The notes under the pieces were generated by a model. It searched no databases. It was not told where the DNA came from and worked only from the letters and a program-made list of their open reading frames with translations. A stretch of 51,281 nt of DNA from Jiangella muralis. GTDB lineage: Bacteria > Actinomycetota > Actinomycetes > Jiangellales > Jiangellaceae. Made by a program: the position numbers and the translations under genes. Position 1 is the first letter of the stretch. Every line of letters begins with the position of its first letter. The stretch lies in contig NZ_LFXL01000046.1 of NCBI RefSeq assembly GCF_001270745.1, positions 1 to 51,281 on the forward strand. The letters run 5' to 3'. This document shows, piece after piece, positions 24,814-33,090 of the stretch.

Positions 24814-26627
24814 CCTCTCCGCTCGACGGCAATCCGCTGTCCGGCCGGGACGACCTGCAGCGGGCGGTGCGGGACCTGTGGGCCCCCGTCGCCGCCCGGC
24901 TCAGCCCCGGCCGGGCGCGGGCCCGCCTCGGCCACACCGCCGCCATGTTCCCCGACGTCGCGGCCGAGCTGGAGGGGTTCGCCCGGCCGCTCTGGGGGCT
25001 CGCGCCGCTGGCCGCCGGCGGCGGCGAGGTGGACTGGGCGCCGATCCGCGCCGGCCTGGCCGCCGGCGCCGACCCGGCCCATCCGGAGTACTGGCGCCCG
25101 CCCGGCGACCGCGACCAGCGGCTGGTCGAGATGGCCGCGATCGGCGTCGCGCTCGCGCTGGTCCCGGAGCAGGTCTGGACCCCGCTGCCGCAGCTGGCGC
25201 GGGCCGGGCTGGCCCACTGGCTGTCGGAGATCAACCGGGTCGACGTGGTCGACAACAACTGGCTGTTCTTCCGCGTCCTCGTCAACGTCGGGCTGGAGCG
25301 GGTGGGCGCGCCCGGGTACGACCCGGACGCCGAGGCCGCCGCCCTGGACCGGCTCGAGACGTTCTACCTGCGCGACGGCTGGTACCAGGACGGGCCGACC
25401 GGCCGGTGCGACTACTACGTCCCGTGGGCCATGCACTACTACGGCCTGCTGTACGCGCGGCTGGCCGGCCACCGCGACCCCGCCCGCGCGGACCGCTTCC
25501 GCGAGCGCGCGGCCCGGTTCGCGCAGCACCACGTGCACTGGTTCGCCGACGACGGCGCCGCCGTGCCGTACGGGCGCAGCCTCACCTACCGGTTCGCCCA
25601 GCACGCGTTCTGGGGCGCGCTCGCGTACGCGGACGTGGAGGCGTTGCCGTGGGGCGTGGTCAAGGGCCTGCTGCTGCGCGGCCTGCGCTGGTGGGCCGGC
25701 CGGCCGATCGCCGACAACGCCGGGGTCCTGACCATCGGGTACGGCCGGCCGAACCTCATCATGGCCGAGGGCTACAACTCGCCCGGGTCGCCGTACTGGG
25801 CGATGAAGGCGTTCCTGCCGCTCGCGCTGCCCGGCGACTACCCGTTCTGGCGGGCCGCGGAGGCGCCGCTGCCGGAACTGGACGCCATCACGACCCAGCC
25901 GACGCCCGGCATGGTGCACTACCGCTCGGACGGGCACGTCTTCACGCTGGCCGCCGGGCAGCCCGGTGCGCGGTTCCGGCACGGCGGCGAGAAGTACGCC
26001 AAGTTCGCCTACTCGACGGCGTTCGGTTTCAGCGTGCCGGGCGGCGGCCCCGGGCTGGCCGAGCGCGCCGCCGACTCCATGCTCGCGCTCAGCGACGACG
26101 ACGTGCACTGGCGGGCCCGCTCCGACCCGGAAGAGACCCGCGTCGGCGACGGCGTCGTGTGGTCGCGCTGGACGCCGTGGCCGGACGTCGAGGTCGACAC
26201 CTGGCTGCTGCCGTGGCCGCCCTGGCACGTGCGGGTGCACCGGCTCAGCACCTCGCGGCCGCTGTTCAGCGCGGAGGGCGGCTGGGCGGTCGGCCGCGAC
26301 GACGACGCGCCGCAGGCCGTGCCGGACGGTCCCGGCACGGCCGCGGCGTCCGGCCCCGGCGGCGCCAGCGGCCTGCGCGACCTACTCGGCGGCAGGGCCG
26401 GTGTCACCGTCCTGACCGGCCCGAACACCAACCTGCTGGAGCCGCGGGCGGCGCTGCCGACGCTGCGTGGGCGGCACGAGCCGGGCGAGCACTGGCTGGT
26501 GTGCGCCGTGCTCGGCACCACCCGGCCGGACGCCTGGGCGGCATCCTGGACCCGTCCGCCTACCCTGGACCGGCTGCGCGCCGTGCTGCCGATCGAGGTC
26601 GACCTCCCGGAGGTGATCACGTCGTGA
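24810..26627 (+). CDS. DUF2264-domain protein
   Basis: 605 residues from a GTG at 24810 whose last two bases start the upstream stop codon (GTGA overlap). Residues 10-370 match DUF2264: LWGLAPLAAGGGE, VDVVDNNWLFFRVLVNVGLE, FYLRDGWYQDGPTGRCDYYVPWAMHYYGLLY and YGRSLTYRFAQHAFWGALAYAD are its hallmark stretches, in a helical repeat likely to be an alpha/alpha toroid. A beta-rich C-terminal domain follows (FTLAAGQPGARFRHGGEKYAKFAYSTAFGFSV). There is no signal peptide, so it acts in the cytosol. Proteins of this family occur in polysaccharide-use loci and may be glycosidases or lyases, but I know of no firm activity. It overlaps the sulfatase gene. Confidence 0.88.
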   Translation: MTSPLDGNPLSGRDDLQRAVRDLWAPVAARLSPGRARARLGHTAAMFPDVAAELEGFARPLWGLAPLAAGGGEVDWAPIRAGLAAGADPAHPEYWRPPGDRDQRLVEMAAIGVALALVPEQVWTPLPQLARAGLAHWLSEINRVDVVDNNWLFFRVLVNVGLERVGAPGYDPDAEAAALDRLETFYLRDGWYQDGPTGRCDYYVPWAMHYYGLLYARLAGHRDPARADRFRERAARFAQHHVHWFADDGAAVPYGRSLTYRFAQHAFWGALAYADVEALPWGVVKGLLLRGLRWWAGRPIADNAGVLTIGYGRPNLIMAEGYNSPGSPYWAMKAFLPLALPGDYPFWRAAEAPLPELDAITTQPTPGMVHYRSDGHVFTLAAGQPGARFRHGGEKYAKFAYSTAFGFSVPGGGPGLAERAADSMLALSDDDVHWRARSDPEETRVGDGVVWSRWTPWPDVEVDTWLLPWPPWHVRVHRLSTSRPLFSAEGGWAVGRDDDAPQAVPDGPGTAAASGPGGASGLRDLLGGRAGVTVLTGPNTNLLEPRAALPTLRGRHEPGEHWLVCAVLGTTRPDAWAASWTRPPTLDRLRAVLPIEVDLPEVITS

Positions 26628-27976
26628 CGGCCCCCCGCCGCCCCAACATCCTGTTCCTGATGACCGACGAGCACCGCTTCGACGTCGCGGGGTTCGCCGG
26701 CGACCCGGTGGTCCGCACACCGGTGCTGGACGAGCTGGCCCGCGACGCCGTCGTGTTCGGCAACGCCTACACGCCGGCGCCGATCTGCGTCCCCGGGCGG
26801 CAGGCGATGATGGCCGGTCAGCTCCCCCGGCACTGCGGCGTCGAGCGGTTCGGCGACGACCTCGAACCCGGCCACCTCACCTTCGCCCGCCAGCTCGCGC
26901 TGCACGGCTACCGCACGGTCGCGGCCGGCAAGCTGCACCACGTCGGCACCGACCAGGCGCAGGGCTGGACGCACCTGATCGGGATGGAGAGCGGCGTCGC
27001 GCCGCACCACCTCGCCGGCCGCGACGAGGACTCCTACCGCGACCTGCCGACGCCGGCCACGCACAAGTGGTCGCAGGTCACCGAGGTCAAGCGGGCCGGC
27101 ATCGGGCGGTCGCCGTACGTGGCCCGCGACGAGTACGCCGTCGCCGGGGCACTGCAGTACGTCCACGAGCACTTCGTCGACAGCTACTACGACCGCGCGA
27201 TCCCGGAGGTGCCGCTGCTGCTCAAGGTGAGCCTGCACCAGCCGCACTACCCGTACCTCACCCCGCACCGGGAACTGTTCGAGCACTACCTCACCCGGGT
27301 GCCGCTGTACGAGCACCAGGAGCTGTCCGAGCATCCCGTGCTCGGCGGCCGGCGGCACGTCGTCCGCGCCGGGATCGAGGTCACGCGGCGCGAGCAGCAA
27401 CGCGCGGTGGCCGCCTACTACGCGATGATCGAGGCCGCCGACGGGCTGTTCGGGCAGGTGCTGGACGGGCTGCGGCTGGCCGGCCAGGACCTCGACGACT
27501 GGATCGTCGTGTTCACCAGCGACCACGGCGAGATGCTCGGCGAGCACGGCGTGTGGGAGAAGCAGCGGTTCTACGAGGGCAGCGCGCGGGTGCCGCTGTT
27601 CGTCCGCTGGCCGCGGCGGTTCGCCCCGTCCGCCGTCACCCGGAACGTCAGCCTCTGCGACCTCTACGCCACGCTCTGCGAGCTCACCGGGGTGCCGGTG
27701 CCCAAGGGCCTGGACAGCCGGAGCCTGGCGCCGCTGCTGTCCGGCGACCCGTCCGGCTGGGACGACGAGGCGGTCTCCCAGTTCGACGGCACCCGGCTGA
27801 TGATCAAGCGGGGCGCGCTCAAGTACCAGTGGTACGGCGACGCAGGGCCCGAGGTGCTGTTCGACCTCGGGGCCGACCCTGGCGAGCGGCGCGACGTCGT
27901 CGCGGACCCGCGGCACGCGCCGGCGCTGGCCGCGTTCCGGCTGCGCCGCGACGAGCTGGGGTTCGGGCCGGGCTGA
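26624..27976 (+). CDS. Formylglycine-type sulfatase, cytosolic
   Basis: 450 residues from a GTG at 26624 with a strong GGAGGTGAT upstream; the start overlaps the DUF2264 stop. The N-terminus PNILFLMTDEHRFD provides metal-binding Asp. The active-site motif CVPGR (C55 to R59) fits C-x-P-x-R, where Cys is oxidised to formylglycine. Further metal ligands lie in FTSDHGEMLGEHG, and LYATLCELTGVPVP and the C-terminal DLGADPGERRDVV are typical. It hydrolyses sulfate esters. Without a signal peptide it should act on an imported substrate, with DUF2264 as partner. It is the last gene of the LacI-controlled operon; a strong hairpin follows. Confidence 0.93.
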   Translation: MTAPRRPNILFLMTDEHRFDVAGFAGDPVVRTPVLDELARDAVVFGNAYTPAPICVPGRQAMMAGQLPRHCGVERFGDDLEPGHLTFARQLALHGYRTVAAGKLHHVGTDQAQGWTHLIGMESGVAPHHLAGRDEDSYRDLPTPATHKWSQVTEVKRAGIGRSPYVARDEYAVAGALQYVHEHFVDSYYDRAIPEVPLLLKVSLHQPHYPYLTPHRELFEHYLTRVPLYEHQELSEHPVLGGRRHVVRAGIEVTRREQQRAVAAYYAMIEAADGLFGQVLDGLRLAGQDLDDWIVVFTSDHGEMLGEHGVWEKQRFYEGSARVPLFVRWPRRFAPSAVTRNVSLCDLYATLCELTGVPVPKGLDSRSLAPLLSGDPSGWDDEAVSQFDGTRLMIKRGALKYQWYGDAGPEVLFDLGADPGERRDVVADPRHAPALAAFRLRRDELGFGPG

Positions 27977-27983
27977 CGCCAGG

Positions 27984-28031
27984 CCGGGCGGCGGGTCGCT
28001 CGAAGCGGCCGCGGCGGCCCCCGCCGCCCGG
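27984..28031 (+). terminator. Long hairpin after the sulfatase operon
   Basis: CCGGGCGGCGGG (27984-27995) pairs perfectly with CCCGCCGCCCGG (28020-28031) around a 24-base loop. It starts eight bases after the sulfatase stop and ends two bases before the -10 of the next gene. There is no T-run, as usual in such GC-rich genomes. Confidence 0.6.
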
Positions 28032-28032
28032 T

Positions 28033-28038
28033 TAGGGT
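28033..28038 (+). promoter_or_regulatory. -10 element for a leaderless YdcF-family mRNA
   Basis: TAGGGT followed by six bases and the ATG at 28045. This spacing is typical of leaderless actinobacterial genes; no ribosome binding site is present. Confidence 0.45.
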
Positions 28039-28044
28039 GCGCGC

Positions 28045-29043
28045 ATGACGTCGCAGCTCGTGATCGGCGGCGCCCTGCTCGCCGTCTTCGCCTGGCGCTT
28101 CCGCCGCGAGCCGCGACGGCTGAGCAACGGACTCCTGCTGCTGTTCGGCGCCGGGTTCGTGCTGCTCGCGCTGCTCGACGAGCTGGCGCCGTGGGTGCTG
28201 GTCGTCCTCATCGCGGTATCGCCGCTGCTCGTCGTCGGGCTGGCGGTGCTGCTGATCGTCAACGGCGTCGGCGTGCTGCGCCGCGAACGGTTCCGGCTCG
28301 GCAACGCGATGTCGCTGCTGGCCGGAATCGCCGTCCTCGCCGTCGTGGTGGTGGTCCCCGCGGGCTTCCTGATCGCGGCCCGCGAGCCGGAGCCGACGGT
28401 GCTCCCGGCGCTCATGCTGTCGCTGCTCGGTGTGGCCGGCTACATCGGGTTCCTGTTCACGCTGGTGACGCTGTACGCGCTGGCGTACTCGCGGCTCCGG
28501 CCGGCGCTCGGCAGCGCCGCGATCGTCGTGCTCGGCTCCGCCGTGCCCCGCGGGACGGTGCCGCCGCTGCTGGCCGCCCGCCTGGACCGGGCCGTCGAGC
28601 TGTACCACCGCGAGGTGGCCGCGGGCCACGCCCCGCTCGTCGTCGCGTCCGGCGGGCAGGGGCCGGACGAGCCGGTCGCCGAGGCGCACGCGATGGGCGG
28701 GTACCTGCGCGAGCACGGCGTCCCCGCCGAGGTGGTGGTCGAGGAGGACCGGTCCCGGTCGACCCGCGAGAACCTCGTCCTCAGCCACCGGCTGCTGGCC
28801 GCGCGCGGCGACGACGGCCGGCTGCTCGTCGTCACCAGCAGCTACCACGCCCTGCGCGCCGCCATCCAGTCCCGGCAGCTGCGGCTGCCGGCGCAGGTGG
28901 CCGGCGCGAAGACGGCCCGCTACTACGTCCCCAACGCGTTCCTGCGCGAGTTCGTGGCGCTGCTGGCCGACCACAAGCTGCTGCACGGCACGATGCTCGC
29001 GCTGATCGCCGCCGGCCCCGTGCTGCTCTACCTCGCGAGCTGA
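28045..29043 (+). CDS. YdcF-family (DUF218) membrane protein
   Basis: 332 residues. About four or five membrane helices cover residues 1-150 and one more lies at the C-terminus (MLALIAAGPVLLYLAS). Between them is a DUF218 domain: AIVVLGSAVPRGTVPPLLAARLDRAVELY, VVASGGQGPDEPVAEAHAMGGYLREHGVPAEVVVEEDRSRSTRENLVLS and LLVVTSSYHALRA, with the conserved G-G-Q, E-A, E-D-x-S-x-x-T-x-E-N and SS-x-H-x-x-R elements. DUF218/YdcF (SanA/ElyC) proteins are linked to cell-envelope biogenesis and antibiotic tolerance; the reaction is unknown. It has its own leaderless promoter. Two envelope-related genes follow it. Confidence 0.9.
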   Translation: MTSQLVIGGALLAVFAWRFRREPRRLSNGLLLLFGAGFVLLALLDELAPWVLVVLIAVSPLLVVGLAVLLIVNGVGVLRRERFRLGNAMSLLAGIAVLAVVVVVPAGFLIAAREPEPTVLPALMLSLLGVAGYIGFLFTLVTLYALAYSRLRPALGSAAIVVLGSAVPRGTVPPLLAARLDRAVELYHREVAAGHAPLVVASGGQGPDEPVAEAHAMGGYLREHGVPAEVVVEEDRSRSTRENLVLSHRLLAARGDDGRLLVVTSSYHALRAAIQSRQLRLPAQVAGAKTARYYVPNAFLREFVALLADHKLLHGTMLALIAAGPVLLYLAS

Positions 29044-29056
29044 CGCCTTTCAGGTT

Positions 29057-29102
29057 GTTCTTAACCGGGTCCTAAGTCCGTCTCATCGACGCCGCGCATC
29101 GT
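29057..29102 (+). promoter_or_regulatory. Direct repeat of OmpR/PhoB type plus -10 before the carboxypeptidase gene
   Basis: GTTCTTAACCG (29057-29067) and GGTCCTAAGTC (29068-29078) are 11-base direct repeats sharing TC(T/C)TAA, the spacing typical of OmpR/PhoB-family regulators. CATCGT (29097-29102) lies six bases before the ATG and can be the -10; the repeats then reach the -35 region, an activator position. Confidence 0.4.
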
Positions 29103-29108
29103 GATCGC

Positions 29109-30695
29109 ATGACGACACCAACCCGGCGGACCGTGCTCGCAGTGATGACGACGGCGCTGGTGGCGCCGGCGGTGGCCCGGCCCGCCGCCGCGGCCACCGG
29201 CGGAGAGGACGAGTTCGCGGCCGCGGTGCGCGACATCATCGGCCGGCCGGAGTTCGCCGGGGCGCGCTGGGGCGCGGTCATCGCGCGGCCGGGCGCGGAC
29301 CCCGTCTACGCACTGCGGCCGGACGAGCTGTTCGGCGCCGGGTCGTCGTCGAAGATCTTCATCGCCGCCACCGCGTACTCGACGCTGGGGCCGGACCATC
29401 GCTTCCGCACGCCGGTGTACCGGACCGGCCCGGTCGAGGACGGCGTGCTGCACGGCGACCTCGTCCTCGTGGCCGGCGGCGACCTGGTGCTGGGCGGGCG
29501 GATCCAGCCCGACGGGTCGGTCCGGGCGCCGGAGCCGGACCACACCTACCCGGGCCGCCCACCGGGCCCGGGCGATCCGCTGGCGGTGTTCCGGACGCTG
29601 GCGGCCGACGTCGCCGCGGCCGGCATCACCCGGGTCGACGGGCACGTCGTCGTGGACGCGTCGCTGTACGCCGAGACGACCGAGTCCGCGGGCGGCGTCG
29701 CGATGACGGTGTCGCCGCTGACGCTCAACGACAACGTGATCGACGTGACCATCACGCCCGGCGGCGAGCCGGGCGCACCGGCGCGGCTGACGACGTCACC
29801 GGACGTCGGCTACGTGTCGATCGTCAACGAGGTCGTCACCGTCGCGGCCGGCGGGCCGCCCGGCCGGCCGCTGCGCTACACCGGCGACGTCGAGAACGCC
29901 GACGGCACCCGCACCGTCACGCTCACCGGCGACGTCCCGGCCGGCGCGCCGGACTTCCACTGGAACTACGCCGTCCCCGGCCCGGCCCGGTTCGGCGAAC
30001 TGGCCTTCGCCCACGCGCTGCGCGCGGCCGGCGTCGAGGCGCGGGCGCGCCCGGCGTCCGGTCCGGCCACGCCGGCGCCCGAGCACTACACCCGGCCGAA
30101 GCGGGTCGCCGAGCACGTGTCGCCAACGCTGTCCGAGGTGGTCAAGGTGATGCTCAAGCCCAGCTCGAACGTGCACGCGACCGGCTGGCAGTACGTGATC
30201 GGCGCCATCGCCGGCCACGACCGCGACGATCCGCTCGCCGGGTACGCACGGCTGCGGCAGCGGCTGTTCCGGCGAGCCGGCCTGGACACCGACCCGCCCG
30301 GCAGCGCCGACAACGACTACACCCCGGCCTTCTTCGTCGACTTCCTCTCGTTCCTGAGCCGGCAGCGCTGGCTGCCCGAGTTCCGCCCGTCGCTGGCGAT
30401 CCTGGGCCGCGACGGCACCCTCACCGACGTCTCCGCCGACTCGCCCGCGGCCGGCCACGTGTTCGCGAAGACCGGCACCTCGACCCGCGGCGGTGGCCCG
30501 GACACGGATCAGGACCTCGCCAAGGCGCTGGCCGGCTTCATCGAGCGCCCGGACGGCGACTCGCTGCTGTTCGGCGTCTTCGTGGAGCACACCGTGCCGG
30601 CCGCCGACGCGATGGAGGTCCAGAAACTGGCCGGCCAGGCAATCGGCGACATCGTCGCGGCGGCGTACCTGCTGCTCGGGGCGGAGACGCGATGA
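29109..30695 (+). CDS. dacB: D-alanyl-D-alanine carboxypeptidase/endopeptidase (PBP4, peptidase S13)
   Basis: 528 residues. A signal peptide (RRTVLAVMTTALVAPAVARPAAAA) exports it. The three active-site motifs of penicillin-binding class C enzymes are present: S-x-x-K as SSSK (S79-K82), S-x-N as SSN in KPSSNVHATG near residue 350, and KTG in FAKTGTSTR near residue 453. The large insert between the first two motifs is typical of family S13. It trims or cleaves peptidoglycan peptides outside the membrane. The gene symbol is used for family similarity. The start of a serine hydrolase gene overlaps its stop, so the two are translated together. Confidence 0.9.
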   Translation: MTTPTRRTVLAVMTTALVAPAVARPAAAATGGEDEFAAAVRDIIGRPEFAGARWGAVIARPGADPVYALRPDELFGAGSSSKIFIAATAYSTLGPDHRFRTPVYRTGPVEDGVLHGDLVLVAGGDLVLGGRIQPDGSVRAPEPDHTYPGRPPGPGDPLAVFRTLAADVAAAGITRVDGHVVVDASLYAETTESAGGVAMTVSPLTLNDNVIDVTITPGGEPGAPARLTTSPDVGYVSIVNEVVTVAAGGPPGRPLRYTGDVENADGTRTVTLTGDVPAGAPDFHWNYAVPGPARFGELAFAHALRAAGVEARARPASGPATPAPEHYTRPKRVAEHVSPTLSEVVKVMLKPSSNVHATGWQYVIGAIAGHDRDDPLAGYARLRQRLFRRAGLDTDPPGSADNDYTPAFFVDFLSFLSRQRWLPEFRPSLAILGRDGTLTDVSADSPAAGHVFAKTGTSTRGGGPDTDQDLAKALAGFIERPDGDSLLFGVFVEHTVPAADAMEVQKLAGQAIGDIVAAAYLLLGAETR

Positions 30696-31867
30696 CCGGG
30701 CATCCGCTGCTCTCGCGCCGGTCGGTGCTGGGCGCCGCCGGTGCTGCCACCGCCGCCGTCGTCGGGGCCACCACCGCCACCGGCGCCGGCGACTCCGTTC
30801 CGGGGGCCCTGCGGCCCGGTGGCCGCTTCGACCGCTTCGTCGCCGAGCGGGCCGCGGACGGGCGGTTCTCCGGCACCGTCCGGCTGGCGCACCGCGGACG
30901 CGCCGTGCTGACGCGGTCGTACGGCCTGGCGAACCGGGACTCGGACCGCCCGAACCAGGCGGCCACCCGGTTCGACCTCGCGTCGATGACGAAGCAGTTC
31001 ACCGCGGTCGCCGTCGCCCAGCTGGTGCAGCGGGACGAGCTGCGCCTGGACGAGCCCGTCGGCGCCTACGTCGACGGGCTGGACCCGGCCGTCGCCGGCA
31101 CCGTCACCGTCCACCACCTGCTCACGCACACGTCCGGGTTCGGGCGGCCGCCGCTGCAGGGCCCGGGCGAGGAGCCGCCGCCGGCGCCGTCCGGCATCGA
31201 GGAGACGTGGGACGCGCGGATGGAGCTGCTCCGGTCGCTGCCGGCGCCGGACTTCCCGCCCGGCAGCCGGCACCGGTACAGCAACGACGGCTTCTTCCTG
31301 CTCGGCGCCGTCGTCGCCGCGGTCGCCGGCACGACCTACCACGACTACGTCGCCGAGCACGTCTTCCGGCCCGCGAAGCTGCGCGACACCGCATTCCCCA
31401 CGGTGCGGCAGCTGCGCGCGGACGAGCGCTGGGCCCGGCTCTACGAGCCGCGCGACGGCGGCTTCGACGACGTCACCGCATCCGACCGATTCCGCTACAT
31501 CGGCGGCCCGGACGAGGGCGCCACCTCCACCGTCGCCGACCTGGTGCGCTTCGCCACCGCCCTCACCGACGACGACGTGCTGCTCGAGCCGGCCTACGCG
31601 CACCTGATCACCAGCCCGAAGGTGGTCGCCCCGCCGCCGTCTCCGGACCGGCCCGGACCGCCGCGCGACCACGGCTTCTACGGCTACGGCCACAGCTGCT
31701 CGATCCTGCGCGGCCGGCGCATCCACGGCCACTCCGGCAGCGGCCCCGGCCGCACCACCAACCTGGACGTCGTCCCGGAGCTCGGCTGGGTGAGCGTCGT
31801 CCTCAGCAACCACCACGACGACATCGACCCGATCGTCGGCCTCGCCCGCGAGCTGATGACGGCCTGA
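30692..31867 (+). CDS. Beta-lactamase-family serine hydrolase (class C/DD-peptidase-like)
   Basis: 391 residues. A Tat-like signal (SRRSVLGAAGAATAAVVGATTATGAG) precedes the domain. Motifs are S-x-x-K in DLASMTKQFTAVA (near residue 98), Y-x-N in RYSNDGFFLLG, and HSG in IHGHSGSGPG replacing KTG, as in esterase-like and D-amino-acid peptidase members. It is likely a secreted or membrane-associated peptidase/esterase acting on peptidoglycan or D-amino-acid compounds rather than a resistance enzyme. Its ATG overlaps the upstream stop (ATGA), showing coupling with the PBP4-type enzyme. A pair of large inverted repeats lies downstream. Confidence 0.9.
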   Translation: MTGHPLLSRRSVLGAAGAATAAVVGATTATGAGDSVPGALRPGGRFDRFVAERAADGRFSGTVRLAHRGRAVLTRSYGLANRDSDRPNQAATRFDLASMTKQFTAVAVAQLVQRDELRLDEPVGAYVDGLDPAVAGTVTVHHLLTHTSGFGRPPLQGPGEEPPPAPSGIEETWDARMELLRSLPAPDFPPGSRHRYSNDGFFLLGAVVAAVAGTTYHDYVAEHVFRPAKLRDTAFPTVRQLRADERWARLYEPRDGGFDDVTASDRFRYIGGPDEGATSTVADLVRFATALTDDDVLLEPAYAHLITSPKVVAPPPSPDRPGPPRDHGFYGYGHSCSILRGRRIHGHSGSGPGRTTNLDVVPELGWVSVVLSNHHDDIDPIVGLARELMTA

Positions 31868-31901
31868 CCGGCTCGCCGAGCAGCGAGAGCAGCCGTCGAG
31901 A

Positions 31902-32025
31902 ACGATCAGGTGACGAAACCGCCCGGCGTTCGCGCGTTGTGTCACCTGATCATCTCCACGATGCGGACACAAAACGATCAGGTGACGAAGGCGCGGCGAA
32001 TCTGAGCGATACGTCACCTGATCAT
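31902..32025. repeat. Two copies of a 50-base inverted-repeat element
   Basis: Copy 1 has GATCAGGTGAC (31904-31914) and GTCACCTGATC (31941-31951); copy 2 has the same arms at 31976-31986 and 32013-32023. Both have loops of exactly 26 bases starting GAA, but with otherwise different sequence. Shared flanks are AAC before and AT after. The copies are 72 bases apart in the gap between two convergent genes. They could act as bidirectional terminators, but equal arms with variable loops suggest a dispersed REP-like element or protein-binding sites. Confidence 0.8.
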
Positions 32026-32076
32026 CGGCGGCGGCGGCGCGTCGCGCAGTAGGCCACGGACCCGGGAGCGACGCCG

Positions 32077-32997
32077 CTAGGCGTTCGCCCGGCGCAACCG
32101 CTCGGCACCCTGATCCAGCAGCGCGATGCCGGACAGCGGGACGCTGCCGTGCATGGTCTCCCAGCGGGCGTTGTGCGCCGCCGTCCAGAGACTGGCCGCC
32201 CAGGCGACCTCGAGCTCCTCGGCGGTGAAGACGCGGCCGCGGCGGCGCTGGTAGGTGTCGAGGAAGGCGGCCGAACTGTCGACCGGAGCCAGGGTCGGCG
32301 GGCCGGCGCTGGCGAACGCCCCGCTGGCCGCGCCGGCGAGCGCCGCCTCCGGCTGCCACGCCAGGCTGTCCCAGTCGTGCACCACCCAGAGGTCGGGACC
32401 CCGCCAGCGCAGGTTCTGCGCCGCGAAGTCGGCATGACCCAGCACCGGCGGCAGCCCCGACGCGAGCAGCCGGCGGCGGACCCGGATCGCGGTGTCGAGG
32501 ACGTACCCGGGGATGGAGCGCTGGTCGCGCTTGTCGAAGTAGCCGATGTCCGGCCACACCCCGCTGTCGGTGTGGTCCCACCGGGCCCACCGCGGGTTCG
32601 GCAGTGGCGGCTCGACGTCGATGCGGCGCAGCCCGGCCATCAGCGCGGCGTACACCTCGGCGCAGCGGACCGCGGCCTCGGGCGACTCACCGCGCAGCAG
32701 GTCGCCGCCGGGCTGGTGCTCCTCGGCGTGCACCACCAGCCAGCCGATCTCGATCGCCCCGGTGAGCGGCCGTGGGCAGGGGAACCCGGCGTCGGCCAGC
32801 GCCGCCTGCGCCGCGACGCACGCCGCGATCCGCGGGCCGGCCGTGCGCGCCTTGATCACTACCTCCGCGCCGCCGGCCAGGCGCAGACCGAACACCACCG
32901 AGATGCGCCGAAACTCGAACAGCAGCTCAACCGGCTCACTGCCCAGCCGGTCGCGGCAGAACTCCGGCATCCAGCCCGGCAGGTCGTTCATCCCCAT
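32077..32997 (-). CDS. Aminoglycoside-phosphotransferase-fold kinase
   Basis: About 306 residues from the ATG at 32997; a GTG at 33015 is an alternative. The N-lobe holds the lysine of EVVIKAR. The catalytic loop GHADFAAQNLRW (H-x-D-x4-N) and the metal-binding VVHDWDSLAW (D-W-D) are clear, so the enzyme should be an active kinase. APH-fold proteins phosphorylate aminoglycosides, choline, homoserine, sugars or other small hydroxyl compounds; nothing nearby identifies the substrate. C-terminal helices contain the conserved DTYQRRRGRVFTAEELEVAWAASLW stretch. It is likely monocistronic and ends in the repeat-containing convergent gap. Confidence 0.85.
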   Translation of the reverse strand: MGMNDLPGWMPEFCRDRLGSEPVELLFEFRRISVVFGLRLAGGAEVVIKARTAGPRIAACVAAQAALADAGFPCPRPLTGAIEIGWLVVHAEEHQPGGDLLRGESPEAAVRCAEVYAALMAGLRRIDVEPPLPNPRWARWDHTDSGVWPDIGYFDKRDQRSIPGYVLDTAIRVRRRLLASGLPPVLGHADFAAQNLRWRGPDLWVVHDWDSLAWQPEAALAGAASGAFASAGPPTLAPVDSSAAFLDTYQRRRGRVFTAEELEVAWAASLWTAAHNARWETMHGSVPLSGIALLDQGAERLRRANA

Positions 32998-33090
32998 GCG
33001 CGGCGACGGTGCCACGGCACGTCTTCATGTCCGCTTCACAGGAGTTTCAGGCCCGCGCCCGGGGAGTGCCGTGCGGAGCCGCGGACCGGA

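Noticed and set aside
30692-31867. True beta-lactamase resistance gene
   Set aside because: It has HSG instead of KTG, no Omega-loop signature that I can recognise, and is translationally coupled with a PBP4-type enzyme, which suggests peptidoglycan or esterase work.
31902-32025. CRISPR-like repeat-spacer array
   Set aside because: Only two units, each an inverted repeat with 11-bp arms; there are no direct repeats of 23-40 bases with unique spacers and no cas genes.
32077-32997. Aminoglycoside resistance kinase
   Set aside because: The fold and catalytic residues fit, but the family is broad, there are no resistance neighbours and no mobile element.
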